Source: Leptospira noumeaensis (GTDB lineage: Bacteria > Spirochaetota > Leptospiria > Leptospirales > Leptospiraceae). From it: DNA of 64,000 nt. Below the pieces are notes generated by a model. The model ran no database searches. It worked only from the letters and a program-made list of their open reading frames with translations, and had not been told where the DNA came from. The stretch is from positions 1,302,001 to 1,366,000 of the forward strand of contig NZ_RQFK01000026.1 in NCBI RefSeq assembly GCF_004770765.1. Reading direction: 5' to 3'. Numbering within the stretch: position 1 is the stretch's first letter; the number at the start of each line of letters is the position of its first letter. Made by a program: the position numbers and the translations under genes. Positions 17,559-25,541 of the stretch are shown piece by piece.

Positions 17559-18414
17559 TCGTTTTGTTTTAGCATTTCTTTTTTTATTTTTTAGTTTTGG
17601 AATTTCTGCCGAGAGTGGTTCAGCAACCGTACAAATTGTTCGGACTGCCACGGCGGAAACCGTTTCCATTTCTGATATTGTAAAAGAATCTTCCAAATAC
17701 AATGTCATTGTTTTTGGGGAAGAACATGACAACCAGAATCTCCATCGTTTTTACGAAACTTTATTTAAAGAAATTTCTGATTTAGAACCAACTTCCTTGT
17801 CACTGGAGATGTTGGAACAAGATGGACAAAATATAACCAACGAATTTCTAAAAGGAACCATCACCGAATCACATTTCCTTACTTCTACATCTCATTGGAA
17901 ATCCTTCAAAACCGATTATTTGCCGTTAGTTTTACTTGCGAAAGATAAAAAATTGAATGTGGTTGCCGCCAATCCGCCAAGACGGTATGTCAATTTAATT
18001 TCTAGAAAGGGTTTGGCCGCTTACCGTGAATTTTCTGATTCGGCATTTACTTTCCTTCCCCCTGCTTATAGTTTAGAAAAATATTTAACCGAGGATTACA
18101 AACAGAGGTTAAATGAATTGTTTGCCGGAGGGCACAGCGCAGGCCACGGTTCTGGAAATCCCCATTTGGTTCTCGGCCAAGCCACCTGGGACCAAGGGAT
18201 GGCGGAATCAGTTTCGCGCGAATTTTATAAAACGGGAAAAAAAATAGTCCATCTGAATGGTAGATTTCATTCCGATCGGAACGGTGGTGTCGTGCATAGA
18301 CTACGGGAAATGGGGCTTTCTGTGTTAGTCATCTCCGGGTTTGTCAAAGATCGGGAAGAAAGCCGGGATTTTGTGAAAATCGCTGATTTTGTAATTTTAA
18401 CAAACGACCGATAA
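17542..18414 (+). CDS. ChaN-family (DUF399) exported protein
   Basis: The 290-residue product begins at a TTG inside the end of the peroxidase gene and has a signal peptide (hydrophobic core to FGISAES). The ChaN/DUF399 signature is visible: VIVFGEEHDN, SLEMLEQDGQ, and a later IVHLNGRFHSD segment. ChaN of Campylobacter binds haem and lipoprotein homologues are iron-regulated; others in the wider family resemble TraB/EreA-type hydrolases. Co-translation with a peroxidase fits an oxidative stress or haem-handling role in the periplasm, but the function is not established. Confidence 0.82.
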   Translation: MRIFFNRFVLAFLFLFFSFGISAESGSATVQIVRTATAETVSISDIVKESSKYNVIVFGEEHDNQNLHRFYETLFKEISDLEPTSLSLEMLEQDGQNITNEFLKGTITESHFLTSTSHWKSFKTDYLPLVLLAKDKKLNVVAANPPRRYVNLISRKGLAAYREFSDSAFTFLPPAYSLEKYLTEDYKQRLNELFAGGHSAGHGSGNPHLVLGQATWDQGMAESVSREFYKTGKKIVHLNGRFHSDRNGGVVHRLREMGLSVLVISGFVKDREESRDFVKIADFVILTNDR

Positions 18415-18429
18415 GAATAGGGAGAACCT

Positions 18430-21027
18430 ATGTCGGCACCTTCTCCCAAATATCTCTGTCCTCATTGCCAAAAAGCATCACGTTTACCGGAGCCAGTTCC
18501 GAAGGAAGGTAAATTTCAGCTAACGTGCGCTCATTGCAAAGAGAAGGTAATCCTTAATTTTTCCGATTATCGATTTGAAATTCTGCAGGTAGTTCCTAAA
18601 GAACCTGTAGTTTCTAACTCAGCCCAATCGTTTCAGTCTTTTAAAATCCCAACGGAATCCATTGAAAAACCAAATTTTAGTAAAGAAAACTTGGAATCTA
18701 AGTCCAAACCTTTTTGGGAGAGAAAGGTAGTCTTTGAAAGAGAACCGGAAGTTAGGACCTACAAACCAAAACCACTCAAACAACGACTTAGCGGTGTTAA
18801 CAGTGGACGGGGTAAGTCACAAAGATTTTCTTATCTGAAACTTACGTTTACCGTCACTTCCATTTGTTTATTTTTGTTTATACTTGGGTTCTCTTACTTT
18901 GTCGCTGGAGTGCTGGCTACTAAAAAAGAAGTGCCTCTGTATTTAGAATCTCTATCAAAAAACATTCCTACAAAAATTTTGGATCGGAATGGGCAGATGG
19001 TGAGCGAAATTTTTCAGAAGAGAACTTCCACCTTACGTTTGCAAGATTATCCAGAAGATATGATCTCTATTCTTTTGAATATTGAAGATCAAAAGTTTTT
19101 TTTCCATGGTGGGATTGATTATTCGGCCATCCTTAGAGCCTTTTTTAAAAATGTTGTCAATTTAAGTTATAAACAAGGTGCCTCTACCATCACGCAACAG
19201 TTAGCAAGAATTATCTTGGATGATCGTCGTAAAAGTTTAAATCGTAAATGGCGAGAAGCACAATTGGCTTTTGCATTGGAGTCTGTTCTCACCAAAGAAC
19301 AAATTTTAGAAACCTACATGAACCATGTTTATTTGGGACATGGTGCTTTTGGATTTGGAGAAGGGGTGAAGTTTTATTTTCAAAAAAATCCTATGGAATT
19401 AAGCAAAGAAGAAATGGTGCTTCTTGCATCCCTTCCTTCTGCACCAAATAAATATTCTCCTTTAAAAAATCCGGAAGATTCCTACACTCGTGTTCGCGCC
19501 ATTTTACAGATGTTTCGCAATCGTGGCATTTATCCCAATTTAGACCGTGATAAGTTTGTTAGTTTTTATCATAACCTATCCACTCGTTCCCCGAATGAAA
19601 CTGTTTTTGGATCCAGACAAGACATTGCTCCTTATGTAACAGAACATGTTCGTGGAATTCTTTCTTCCTTGGAAGGAGATAAAAATATTTATGAAAGTGG
19701 TGGTTACACTGTGGAAACTACATTGGATCGTGGGGCGCAAGAACTCATTGGTCCAATGGTTCGTGAATACTTGAATCGTAATCGTAAATCTGGAAAAATC
19801 CAAAAAAAACGAGTCCGACTAAAACCGGAATCTCCTATGGATTTAGCATTCCGACAAAAAATGGAAGAAGTATCCATCTTAAATGAAATGGTTTGGAATC
19901 CTGATAGTTTAGAGTCCGAAAAAGACACGAGTTCTGTCCAAGCCGCGATTGTAGGAATTCAGCCAAACACGGGTCAGGTGTTATTTCTGCATGGTGGGGA
20001 AGAGTTTAATTCACAAAACCAATTCAACCGTGCCACTCAAATGCGTAGACAAACGGGAAGTTCCATCAAGGCAGTGTTATATGCATCAGCCATTGATGCT
20101 GGTGTCATTCAATCAGGTACAAGAATTTTGGATGCTCCTTTGTATTACAGAGGTGGTGGTGGAAAAGAATGGGCGCCTGAAAATTTAGGAGGAAGTTTTG
20201 ATGGAGAAATTTCTCTACGCACGGCCCTTGTAAAATCAAAAAACACAGCAGCCGTCCAAGTGGCAGAACGATTGGGTAGTGCAGGCATTGAACGTTACTT
20301 TACAAAATATTTTTTCCCGAACGATGTAGAGAAAAAAGCACGTTATCGTGGAGATTTGTCTTTGGCACTTGGAACCTTAGAAATTTCGCCTTTGGAAATG
20401 GCTTCCGCATTTACAGGATTTGTCAACCAAGGCACAGTCAAAAGGCCTTACCTCATCCAAAGGATTAAAAACGCAAAAGGTGTGGTTCTGTATGAAGTGG
20501 GTGGCACCGATGAGTTTAAATTAAAACTTCCACCGGAACGACAAGTGATTCGTCCTGACACTGCTGAAGTGATGGTCTCTTTACTTAGGGACAGTGGTCG
20601 TGCCAGTGGGGTACGTAGCGGTGGTTATGCGGGTGATCTTATTGGTAAAACAGGAACCACAAATGATTACAAAGATGCATGGTTTGTGGGTGCAAGACCT
20701 GATTTGGCTTTGGCTGTTTGGATTGGTTATGACAATCCAAAATTTGGAATGGGCCCCAGTGGACTAGGTGGGGCAGTGGCAGCCCCACTTTGGGGAGAAA
20801 TTGTATCTTCCATTGATAAAAAAAACATCATTCCTAAAATCCAATTCAGCCAACCTGTGTATGCAAAACCATATAAAATCTGTTCGCTGACTGGAAAACA
20901 AGCGGGAACCAATTGTCCAGTGGCAACTGAACTCTATCTTTCTGATTATCCTCCTGAAGGAATTTGTACGGAAGACCATAAGGCAACACATTCAGAGAAC
21001 AAAGATTTGATGAAAGGATTGTATTAA
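18430..21027 (+). CDS. Bifunctional penicillin-binding protein 1A-type with N-terminal zinc ribbon
   Basis: This 865-residue protein has a cytosolic zinc ribbon (CPHC at residues 6-9 and CAHC about 34-37), a basic proline-containing linker, one membrane segment (about 135-160), a GT51 glycosyltransferase domain (about 175-350; catalytic Glu in IEDQKFFFHGG, and QGASTITQQLAR) and a transpeptidase domain (about 490-780) with SSIK (about 544), SKN (about 603) and KTGTT (about 739). It polymerises and cross-links peptidoglycan. The zinc ribbon of MJ0042 type at the N-terminus is unusual for a class A PBP. Translation is probably coupled with the next gene, which starts directly after the stop. Confidence 0.92.
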   Translation: MSAPSPKYLCPHCQKASRLPEPVPKEGKFQLTCAHCKEKVILNFSDYRFEILQVVPKEPVVSNSAQSFQSFKIPTESIEKPNFSKENLESKSKPFWERKVVFEREPEVRTYKPKPLKQRLSGVNSGRGKSQRFSYLKLTFTVTSICLFLFILGFSYFVAGVLATKKEVPLYLESLSKNIPTKILDRNGQMVSEIFQKRTSTLRLQDYPEDMISILLNIEDQKFFFHGGIDYSAILRAFFKNVVNLSYKQGASTITQQLARIILDDRRKSLNRKWREAQLAFALESVLTKEQILETYMNHVYLGHGAFGFGEGVKFYFQKNPMELSKEEMVLLASLPSAPNKYSPLKNPEDSYTRVRAILQMFRNRGIYPNLDRDKFVSFYHNLSTRSPNETVFGSRQDIAPYVTEHVRGILSSLEGDKNIYESGGYTVETTLDRGAQELIGPMVREYLNRNRKSGKIQKKRVRLKPESPMDLAFRQKMEEVSILNEMVWNPDSLESEKDTSSVQAAIVGIQPNTGQVLFLHGGEEFNSQNQFNRATQMRRQTGSSIKAVLYASAIDAGVIQSGTRILDAPLYYRGGGGKEWAPENLGGSFDGEISLRTALVKSKNTAAVQVAERLGSAGIERYFTKYFFPNDVEKKARYRGDLSLALGTLEISPLEMASAFTGFVNQGTVKRPYLIQRIKNAKGVVLYEVGGTDEFKLKLPPERQVIRPDTAEVMVSLLRDSGRASGVRSGGYAGDLIGKTGTTNDYKDAWFVGARPDLALAVWIGYDNPKFGMGPSGLGGAVAAPLWGEIVSSIDKKNIIPKIQFSQPVYAKPYKICSLTGKQAGTNCPVATELYLSDYPPEGICTEDHKATHSENKDLMKGLY

Positions 21028-21996
21028 ATGAAATTGATAAACCAAACATTCATTTGTTCCATTCTAATATCCTTTTTGTTTGGGTTCTCTTCATCTTTGT
21101 TTGCTAATTCCTTTTACGAAGAAGGGTATGAGATGGAACAGTTGAATACTCTTTTCGCTATCCCTTTGTATGAAAAAGCATTAACACAAAAACCATCCGG
21201 AAAATTACAAAAGGCAGTAGTATCCAGGCTTTTCTTTTTGTATAAAAAACACGGAAAGTTATTAGATGCATTGTTTTTAGGTAGTAAGTTCCCTTCACTC
21301 ATCCCTTCGAAAGAAAGAGGTTGGATTTGGACTCATTTAAGCGAAATTTATAAACCAATCACCGTTTCTGAACTTTCTGCAACTTATGTGCTCGCAGCCA
21401 AGGCCGCTCCTGATAAATTTACGGAACTATCAGAACATCTGAAAATTACCAACTCACAAAAGTTATATGAATTTGCCTCGATCATTCTTTTGAAACGAAA
21501 ACAATACAAAGTGATTTTATCGATTTATGCAGAAAACCCGGCAATGGCAAAAACTCCTTTGTTTACAGGGATTTCTGAGTTTAAAATAGGAGCCGATTCC
21601 GGTAAGGAATTTTTAAAAACCATTTTGGGTGAATCTGCAGCAGAAAGATCTGACCAGGAAAAATCGGATGTTTTATATTTGATGGGTGTTTATTACCGCC
21701 AAACATCAGAATACGATTTATCGGCGCGTTACTTTCGAATGAGTGGAAGTTTTGGTTCCAAACCGAGAGCCGATTTAGAAACAACGAAATCCCTTGTTTT
21801 AAAAGGTAATGCCAAAGAAATGTGCTCTACATTTAAATTTTCACCATCTTCCACAGATGAAATCGAAACTCTTTTGCATTTTTATTGTTCTCCAAATGCC
21901 AACAATTCATGGAAACCGTTTGAACCAAGCATTCGTATTTTAGCCGAAAGAGAAGGAAATGAATTTTTAACATTACTCTTTCCGGGGACTAATTAA
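21028..21996 (+). CDS. Exported helical-repeat protein
   Basis: The 322-residue product has a signal peptide (core ILISFLFGFSSSLFANS) and a helical mature part with TPR-like spacing (YEKALTQKP, FRMSGSFG), but no canonical repeats that I can assign firmly. It starts on the base following the PBP stop and its last base is the first of the next gene, so it belongs to the PBP operon. A role as an envelope accessory of peptidoglycan synthesis is possible from context only. Confidence 0.75.
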   Translation: MKLINQTFICSILISFLFGFSSSLFANSFYEEGYEMEQLNTLFAIPLYEKALTQKPSGKLQKAVVSRLFFLYKKHGKLLDALFLGSKFPSLIPSKERGWIWTHLSEIYKPITVSELSATYVLAAKAAPDKFTELSEHLKITNSQKLYEFASIILLKRKQYKVILSIYAENPAMAKTPLFTGISEFKIGADSGKEFLKTILGESAAERSDQEKSDVLYLMGVYYRQTSEYDLSARYFRMSGSFGSKPRADLETTKSLVLKGNAKEMCSTFKFSPSSTDEIETLLHFYCSPNANNSWKPFEPSIRILAEREGNEFLTLLFPGTN

Positions 21997-22457
21997 TGAA
22001 GTCATTCTCCCTTTCCTTTATTTTTGTAGTTTGTTTGATTCTATTTTCCATCTATCCCGTGTTCTCTAATTTTTTAGTCACACCGGAACAGAATCTACGA
22101 TTAGAACTTGTGGGATCTTCCAGGGATCAAATTCGTTTTTGCAAACAGAAACCATTGCATGTATTTGGACGCAATCAAATCGCTCCGTCGGTGACCTGTC
22201 AATTTTTACCAGAAGCGGAACAGAATTTAGACCAGTTCTTTACGGAAGAATTAACAGACACAGAAGAAACGCAGTGGGCTTTCTATGATTCCTCGGGCAA
22301 ACAATTGTTTCCTACTGTATCCTGGGAAGGACAAGAGCCTTTGTATTTGGTTTCCATTGTTCGTTCCAAACGCGGTCAGTTCGGGGTGCAGTTGCAGAGA
22401 AAAAAAGATGGAGCTTATTTTTTCTATCGCACGAAGATTCAGAACTGGATGATTTAG
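21996..22457 (+). CDS. Exported hypothetical protein
   Basis: This 153-residue protein has a signal peptide (hydrophobic core FIFVVCLILFSIYPVFS) and a mature part with two cysteines (FCKQKP and VTCQF) that could form a disulphide. No domain is recognised. It overlaps the preceding gene by one base and ends the + strand run that began with the glutathione peroxidase. Confidence 0.7.
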   Translation: MKSFSLSFIFVVCLILFSIYPVFSNFLVTPEQNLRLELVGSSRDQIRFCKQKPLHVFGRNQIAPSVTCQFLPEAEQNLDQFFTEELTDTEETQWAFYDSSGKQLFPTVSWEGQEPLYLVSIVRSKRGQFGVQLQRKKDGAYFFYRTKIQNWMI

Positions 22458-22636
22458 ATTTTCTGTTATTTATAATCCTTCAATTCATTCAAACAAATGA
22501 TCAGATAAAAAAGTTTCCAAAAACCGTTCTTTCTGTTTGAAAAACGTTCGAATTCCGTCCAAAACGTTTTGAAGGAAAGTTTGTATGGATAATAGAGTTG
22601 ATTCATATTCTAATTTACGAATATTTTTTCGGAAGT

Positions 22637-22798
22637 ATGAAAGTGCGAAAGATTGAGTCGAAAATTGGTCATAATCAAAAGAGAATATTCGTGTGTGCGG
22701 TGCTACCAAAGTACCTTGGCGTTGTTTTATGGATCTTGTTCTCCATCGTCAATTGCACGGATCAAAAGTCTGAATACATCTCGCATTTTGGGTATTAG
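22637..22798 (+). CDS. Possible tiny lipoprotein
   Basis: A 53-residue frame from the ATG at 22637 (a TTG at 22598 would extend it by 13) has a hydrophobic segment followed by FSIVNC, which resembles a lipobox, and then only about 17 polar residues. The basic stretch before the hydrophobic core is long for a signal peptide. It may be a real micro-lipoprotein or a decayed remnant. A similar tiny lipobox ORF follows 10 nt later. Confidence 0.3.
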   Translation: MKVRKIESKIGHNQKRIFVCAVLPKYLGVVLWILFSIVNCTDQKSEYISHFGY

Positions 22799-22808
22799 GT
22801 GAATAGAT

Positions 22809-22916
22809 ATGAAGCAGATTCGAAAGGAATTTTGTCTGGTGATCATTGTGATTCTAACAGACTGTTCCGTTGGTGAACGCGAAGAAAATCAATACCTCCC
22901 AGGTTTTTATGAATGA
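22809..22916 (+). CDS. Possible 35-residue micro-lipoprotein
   Basis: An ATG at 22809 opens 35 codons: a short basic start (MKQIRKE), a hydrophobic core (LVIIVI), a lipobox-like LTDC at residues 16-19, and a 16-residue acidic tail ending GFYE. The preceding small ORF has the same plan. There is no clear Shine-Dalgarno sequence (GGTGAATAG lies upstream). The region between 22458 and 23058 otherwise shows no gene that I can support. Confidence 0.33.
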   Translation: MKQIRKEFCLVIIVILTDCSVGEREENQYLPGFYE

Positions 22917-22940
22917 ATTTGTTTTTTGAAATATCTGAAA

Positions 22941-22959
22941 TTGACATAATCTATGTCAA
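22941..22959. promoter_or_regulatory. Perfect inverted repeat overlapping a -35-like TTGACA
   Basis: TTGACATA and TATGTCAA form a perfect 8-bp inverted repeat around the spacer ATC. The left arm contains TTGACA, a consensus -35 hexamer, and TGATATGGC follows with a 17-nt spacing to TATGGC and an extended TGn. This suits an operator placed over the promoter of the MNT/HEPN pair that begins about 100 nt downstream. No regulator gene is obvious; toxin-antitoxin pairs often bind their own promoters. Confidence 0.45.
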
Positions 22960-23057
22960 TTGATATGGCAAACTGTTTGATCATACTGAATCAATTAAGA
23001 TGAAAAGAATCACGGATTCCTACTTGATTTTTTATTAAATCGTTGTATTCTTTGGCT

Positions 23058-23366
23058 ATGGAAGATGAGTTGGAAATTCTAAAAAGCCAAATTATTTCAC
23101 TCGTAAATCCATTAAAGATTATCCTTTTTGGATCAAGAGCCACTAGCACTGCCGGAAAGAATAGTGATTACGATCTTTTAATTATTATGCCTGATGGTAC
23201 AAATAAAAGAGAAATCGCACAATATCTTTATAAGAAGGTAGATCATATCAAAATCTCATTTGATATTGTAGTGGCAACTCCGGAAACTCTCAAAAAATAT
23301 TCAAATAACCGTTATTTAATTTATTTTCATGCTCTTCAAGATGGTTTAGAACTTTATGCAGCATGA
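23058..23366 (+). CDS. MNT-type minimal nucleotidyltransferase (antitoxin-like)
   Basis: This protein of about 102 residues has the polymerase-beta nucleotidyltransferase signature GSRATSTAGKNSDYDLL and a third acidic position in SFDIVV, so the catalytic triad looks intact. I prefer the ATG at 23058; a TTG at 23043 would add five residues. It overlaps the HEPN frame by 11 nt, the standard MNT-HEPN arrangement in which the MNT protein modifies and restrains the HEPN RNase. A palindromic operator candidate precedes it. Since the partner is interrupted by a stop codon, it may now be an orphan. Confidence 0.85.
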   Translation: MEDELEILKSQIISLVNPLKIILFGSRATSTAGKNSDYDLLIIMPDGTNKREIAQYLYKKVDHIKISFDIVVATPETLKKYSNNRYLIYFHALQDGLELYAA

Positions 23367-23745
23367 TGACCCAGGTTCTCCAGAGGCTTGGTTAGTTCAT
23401 GCAAAAAGCGACTTACTTCTTGCAAAACTTGGTGATAGAAATGATATTTTACTGAACCAACTTTGCTTTCATGCTCAACAAACTGCTGAAAAATCTTTAA
23501 AAGCTGTCTTGATTAAAGAGAATGTCGAATTTCTGTTTACTCACAATATTAAAACTCTAATACTTTCTTTACCTGATCGAATTGAAAAACCTAGTTTCTT
23601 CGATTAGCTTGCAATTTTTACAGACTTAGCTTTCTCTACTCAGTATCCAGGTGATTATAAAGAAATTTTTGAAGCTGAATATGCAAAGGCAATTGAATTA
23701 GCTGAACTTGTTTTTAAATGGGCTAATCATTTAATTAAAAATTGA
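23356..23745 (+). pseudogene. HEPN-domain gene interrupted by an in-frame TAG
   Basis: The frame starts at ATG 23356 and reads as a HEPN protein (AWLVHAKSDLLLAKL, LCFHAQQTAEKSLKAVLI, FTHNIKTLI) for 83 codons to a TAG at 23605-23607. It then continues in the same frame for 45 more codons of helical HEPN-like sequence (YPGDYKEIFEAEYAKAIELAE, split across the domain end) to a TGA at 23743-23745. The total of about 129 codons is the normal HEPN size, so a single nonsense change accounts for the break. Either the toxin-like protein is lost or a truncated 83-residue form is made. A sequencing error is the main alternative. Confidence 0.75.
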
Positions 23746-23783
23746 TTTTTATAAATGGGCGACCACGCATAACAGGTACTTAG

Positions 23784-23804
23784 TTTGGGCTGGGAAGGCA
23801 TTCG
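23784..23804. repeat. Partial direct copy of the tRNA-Tyr 3' end
   Basis: The sequence TTTGGGCTGGGAAGGCATTCG matches 24026-24045 (TTTGGGCAGGGAAGGATTCG), the complement of the tRNA-Tyr 3' end and T-arm, with one substitution and one inserted base. Direct copies of a tRNA 3' end are the usual mark left by integrase-type elements. The spacing of 242 bp is small, and no integrase gene lies between the copies. Confidence 0.5.
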
Positions 23805-24025
23805 CCCACCCTTCGCTTCGCCATCCTGGCTACGTTCGCGCGGGCCCGTCGTCGATCTTTTCCGCATCCATGCGGAAACTTCTCCTTCCACCCTTGGTTG
23901 TCTTCGACACCCAACCTCGCCTACGCTTTCTATAAAAGCTTCGCGGGGTCGCAGTCGTTCGGGTTCTATTCGAATCCTTCGGTTTGTTGTTAGTTGGGGA
24001 ATTGTTTGTGGTTAAGACTTCTTTA
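23805..24025. other. GC-rich non-coding segment between tRNA-Tyr 3'-end copies
   Basis: This stretch is clearly richer in GC than its surroundings and has no credible gene; its open frames have the look of GC-rich artefacts. It contains a perfect 9-bp hairpin at 23859-23878 (TTTCCGCAT, CC, ATGCGGAAA) and a second small one near 23928 (GCTTT...AAAGC). TTCGAATCCTTC at 23969-23980 is an exact inverted copy of the tRNA-Tyr T-arm segment at 24036-24047. It may be a mobile-element scar or an intergenic repeat. Confidence 0.45.
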
Positions 24026-24027
24026 TT

Positions 24028-24115
<88 letters not shown>

Positions 24116-24124
24116 GTTGCATGG

Positions 24125-24196
24125 AGCCGCCTGAGGGATTTGAACCTCCGACCGGCTGTTTACAAAACAGCTGCTCTACCACTGAGCTAAGGCGGC
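24125..24196 (-). tRNA. tRNA-Thr (UGU)
   Basis: On the minus strand a 72-nt tRNA starts GCCGCCTTAGCTCAG and ends AGGCGGC plus discriminator T. The anticodon stem-loop CTGTTTTGTAAACAG has the anticodon TGT, and the T-arm is GGAGGTTCAAATCCCTC. CCA is not encoded. It is the first of the Thr-Tyr tRNA pair. Confidence 0.95.
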
Positions 24197-24280
24197 ATGC
24201 ATATCCAATTTTTGTGAAAAGCGGTTAAGGTCAAATAAAAATTCTTTGAGTGGAGAAGGTTTCTTTCAGAATGACAGGAG

Positions 24281-24670
24281 ATGGCACTGTTTTGGGTCAA
24301 TTCTCTAATGACGATCTCCATAATTGGATTTTATTTGGGGTATTTTTTTCGAAAGAGAGACCAAAAAAGGCATAGGTTCTTCAATTCACTTGGGATTTTG
24401 GCAAATCTCTCTGCTGCTGTTTATCTTCTGAGCATGAAGTATCTGTTAGGTGGTATAACCATCCACCAAATTTATCCAACGGCCCCGGAAATCGTGATTC
24501 ATATCCATCGTTTTTTTGCCGCGATAGCGCTTGTTCTTATGTTGTATATGGGATATTTAGGATGGCAAAGAAAACGGAACTTACATGTAAAATTGCATTA
24601 CATCTTTTTGCCATTGTACACGATTGTTTATATCTCCGGTCTGTTTTTATTTCAATCAAAACCGCTTTAA
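24281..24670 (+). CDS. Small membrane protein, DUF420-like
   Basis: The 129-residue product has four predicted membrane helices (about residues 4-22, 37-55, 72-95, 103-125). Polar histidines sit at helix ends (KRHRFFN, IHIHRFF, HVKLHYIF), a pattern like the DUF420 family, sometimes placed near cytochrome oxidase genes, where histidines may bind haem or copper. That assignment rests on layout only. It ends 9 nt before the transketolase start. Confidence 0.65.
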   Translation: MALFWVNSLMTISIIGFYLGYFFRKRDQKRHRFFNSLGILANLSAAVYLLSMKYLLGGITIHQIYPTAPEIVIHIHRFFAAIALVLMLYMGYLGWQRKRNLHVKLHYIFLPLYTIVYISGLFLFQSKPL

Positions 24671-24679
24671 GGAATGTTC

Positions 24680-25492
24680 ATGGAAAAAATTGAAGTCGCT
24701 AAAAAATTTGCAAAAGATATCCGAATCCAAGTCATTAAAATGGTGACTGCTGCTAATTCTGGTCATCCAGGTGGTCCGCTTGGTTTAGCTGATATCTATG
24801 CGGCTCTTTATACTTCCATATTAAATCACGATCCAAAAAATCCTGAATGGCCAGAAAGAGATCGCCTCATTCTTTCGAATGGCCACGTTTGTGCCGTTCG
24901 TTATGCATCCATGGGACTTTCCGGTTATTTCCCCGTAGAAGATTTGCTTACATTTCGTAATATCAATTCTTATCTCCAAGGACATCCATCCACTCGTTAT
25001 ATGAAGGGAATCGAATCTAGTTCGGGTTCTCTTGGACAAGGTCTTTCTGTTTCTGTAGGTTTGGCTCTTGGTGCGAAACTAAAAAAAGAGACATATAAAA
25101 TTTATACATGCATCTCTGATGGTGAATGTGGTGAAGGAATGACTTGGGAAGCAGCACAATCGGCTGTTCACTTCAAAACAGATAACCTCATTGCTTTTAT
25201 GGATCGTAACTACATTCAAATTGATGGTAATACTGAAGAAGTAATGAAGTTAGAACCATTGGATAAGAAGTTTGAGATGTTTGGTTGGAACGTAATCAAT
25301 GCAGACGGACATAATATGGAAGAAATCTTTGCTGCATTTGCAAAAGCAAAACAACATACCGGTGGACCAACACTCATCGTGTTTAGAACTATTTTAGGTA
25401 AAGGTGTTTCTTATATGGAAAACAATCCTAAATGGCATGGAACTCCTCCGAACAAAGAACAAGAAGCACAAGCACTTGCAGAATTAGTTTAA
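24680..25492 (+). CDS. Transketolase, N-terminal (TPP-binding) subunit
   Basis: This protein of about 270 residues corresponds to the N-terminal third to half of a transketolase: SGHPGGPLG for cofactor and substrate contact, [14 protein letters not shown], and the TPP/Mg motif [12 protein letters not shown] ... [11 protein letters not shown] choose the ATG at 24680, six bases after AAGGA, over the ATG at 24674. Split transketolases need a separate C-terminal pyrimidine-binding subunit, which is not adjacent here; the following gene is a SirB1-like protein. The pathway is the non-oxidative pentose phosphate pathway. Confidence 0.9.
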   Translation: MEKIEVAKKFAKDIRIQVIKMVTAANSGHPGGPLGLADIYAALYTSILNHDPKNPEWPERDRLILSNGHVCAVRYASMGLSGYFPVEDLLTFRNINSYLQGHPSTRYMKGIESSSGSLGQGLSVSVGLALGAKLKKETYKIYTCISDGECGEGMTWEAAQSAVHFKTDNLIAFMDRNYIQIDGNTEEVMKLEPLDKKFEMFGWNVINADGHNMEEIFAAFAKAKQHTGGPTLIVFRTILGKGVSYMENNPKWHGTPPNKEQEAQALAELV

Positions 25493-25541
25493 TCTTTCAG
25501 ATTCGATTGACAATTTTGTTTTTATATAGATAGTTTTTCTA

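Noticed and set aside
22485..22709. A 74-codon minus-strand frame downstream of the PBP operon
   Set aside because: No start signal, no recognised domain and no coupling with neighbours; it overlaps the opposite micro-ORF candidate and both could be chance.
23785..24015. A 76-codon frame in the GC-rich segment
   Set aside because: It spans the tRNA-end repeat and hairpins, has Arg/Ser/Pro-rich composition typical of GC-rich non-coding DNA, and has no ribosome binding site.
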